A stretch of DNA of 14,482 nt from Methanosarcinales archaeon (GTDB lineage: Archaea; Halobacteriota; Syntropharchaeia; Alkanophagales; Methanospirareceae), in contig QMVO01000012.1 in the NCBI GenBank assembly GCA_003661125.1, forward strand, positions 1-14,482, written 5' to 3'. Shown here one piece after another: positions 13,894-14,482 of the stretch (position 1 is its first letter; each line of letters opens with the position of its first letter). Both the position numbers and the translations under genes were made by a program. The notes below the pieces were generated by a model. That model saw only the letters and a program-made list of their open reading frames with translations. It was not told where the DNA came from and searched no databases.

Positions 13894-14145
13894 GAGCGCC
13901 GAGTTTTTAAGGGGTTAAGGTGGGATAAGCCCGCAGAAGAGTACAGTTTCGACCAGTTGTGGAAGGGAAGAATTGAGGAATGCATTGAGATTTTTAATCA
14001 TGAGGAAGAACAGGCGGTGAGTTTATACGAACATGAACGACTGTGTGAGGATTTCCTCGTTGAGCAGCCTACGCTGTTGAAAGGTGGTAGTGCTATTCCA
14101 TACGCCTGGGTTAAGGCAAAACTGGAGGCATATAGAAGGGGATAG
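13894..14145 (+). pseudogene. Open frame without a normal start; hypothetical protein or gene remnant
   Basis: This frame runs from just after the TAA at 13891 to the TAG at 14143-14145 and reads as a soluble, acidic, helical protein: GLRWDKPAEEYSFDQLWKG, RIEECIEIFNHEEEQAVS, LYEHERLCEDFLVEQPTLL, then GSAIPYAWVKAKLEAYRRG. The only in-frame start of the usual kinds near the beginning is a TTG at 13957, which would give 62 residues and discard the protein-like sequence in front of it. It is in the same frame as the fragment before the TAA, so both may be one gene interrupted by a nonsense change. I do not recognise the family. No clear ribosome-binding site or TATA box is seen. Confidence 0.4.
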
Positions 14146-14245
14146 AAACTGCTAAATCTCCCGGGCTATTTCCTAAAAATCTTTGTTTACGGTATTTTTG
14201 GTCATGCTGTTTTATAATTTATACCCTATATTTAATTAAAACTTT

Positions 14246-14395
14246 TCACATTACCAACAACACACCACTCATGAGCCCCAACCTCTCCGACTCAGAATGA
14301 AATTCCAAGGCATCCTTTCTGAGCAGAACTCGAAAGCACTCCATTTTACCAATCTCCTCTAGCCCCCTCCGTAACGCGACCCATAATCCATAATT
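14246..14395 (-). other. Start-less short open frame, possible gene remnant
   Basis: On the minus strand, between a TAG at 14396-14398 and a TGA at 14246-14248, the frame reads NYGLWVALRRGLEEIGK, then MECFRVLLRKDALEFHSES, then ERLGLMSGVLLVM. The composition is protein-like, but only the internal ATG at 14344 could start it, giving 32 residues. It may be a small gene, the end of a decayed gene, or chance. Confidence 0.25.
14291..14323. repeat. Inverted repeat, 7-bp arms
   Basis: The arms ctcagaa (14291-14297) and ttctgag (14317-14323) are perfect reverse complements around a 19-base loop, and the loop itself contains aagg...cctt. It could be a hairpin in RNA or the edge of a lost mobile element, but it lies within the start-less open frame and may be coincidental. 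Confidence 0.3.
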
Positions 14396-14410
14396 CTAAA
14401 TTGATTTTTT

Positions 14411-14469
14411 GCATATTCCTGCATATTCTTTTCTCAAATTTTAAAAGTACACCATAAAAATCCATAAAA
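14411..14469 (+). repeat. Short direct repeats in AT-rich end of window
   Basis: The block gcatattcct/gcatattctt (14411-14430) is an imperfect 10-base tandem repeat, and ccataaaa occurs twice at about 14452 and 14462, also with a ten-base period. The rest of 14146-14482 is AT-rich with no other convincing coding or RNA signal. The repeats might be regulatory, for something beyond the window, or chance. Confidence 0.25.
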
Positions 14470-14482
14470 TTCGATTCCAGCC

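Noticed and set aside
13155..13895. The 11-mer gtgagttaaga occurs at 13155 and 13885
   Set aside because: A repeat of this length is expected by chance several times in 14 kb, and the flanks do not match.
1..14482. CRISPR array, insertion sequence or transposase
   Set aside because: No regularly spaced repeats and no transposase-like protein were found on either strand.

Overview
The window looks like a chromosomal segment of an anaerobic euryarchaeon. The archaeal markers are a TFIIB-type factor next to Gar1, the RNA polymerase subunit Rpb4/RpoF followed by a DUF655 protein, an archaeal-type S-adenosylhomocysteine hydrolase, and TATA-box promoters placed for leaderless or short-leader mRNAs. 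A full-length HdrA (heterodisulfide reductase/electron-bifurcation flavoprotein) and a small polyferredoxin point to a strict anaerobe of the methanogen / methane- or alkane-oxidiser type (Methanosarcinales, Syntrophoarchaeia or ANME-1-like). The lineage is my inference; nothing here fixes the species.

Layout. (1) 60-6178, plus strand: a tight six-gene operon of one GT4-type glycosyltransferase, three tandem mutually paralogous glycosyltransferase-like proteins, and two tandem GH130 proteins (mannoside phosphorylase family). (2) 6230-6302: tRNA-Asn(GTT) with its own TATA box. (3) 8060-6320, minus strand: gar1, tfb and hisA, packed end to start behind a leaderless promoter. The TFB lacks its N-terminal zinc ribbon. 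(4) 8139-8405, plus: a small two-cluster ferredoxin-like protein, divergent from gar1. (5) 10031-8491, minus: ahcY followed by a small overlapping helical gene with an H-x3-H-x3-H pattern. (6) 10119-13158, plus: rpoF, DUF655, hdrA. (7) 13159-14482: a degraded, low-coding-density end. It holds a hypothetical gene whose coding signal runs upstream of any usable start, an orphan C-terminal surface-protein sorting signal (VPxxxP-CTERM-like) on the minus strand, a forward reading frame broken by an apparent frameshift and a stop, and a start-less minus-strand frame.

How the genes may work together. Regions 3 to 6 are mostly housekeeping: transcription initiation and RNAP, rRNA pseudouridylation guide RNP, histidine synthesis, the methylation cycle and electron transfer. 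Region 1 is the most coherent accessory system. Four glycosyl transfer enzymes co-transcribed with two phosphorylase-family proteins suggest synthesis and phosphorolytic turnover, or reverse phosphorolysis, of a mannose-like glycan; this is inference. The observations most worth following are the ribbon-less TFB, the GT/GH130 cassette, and the orphan sorting signal lying tail-to-tail with a decayed gene.
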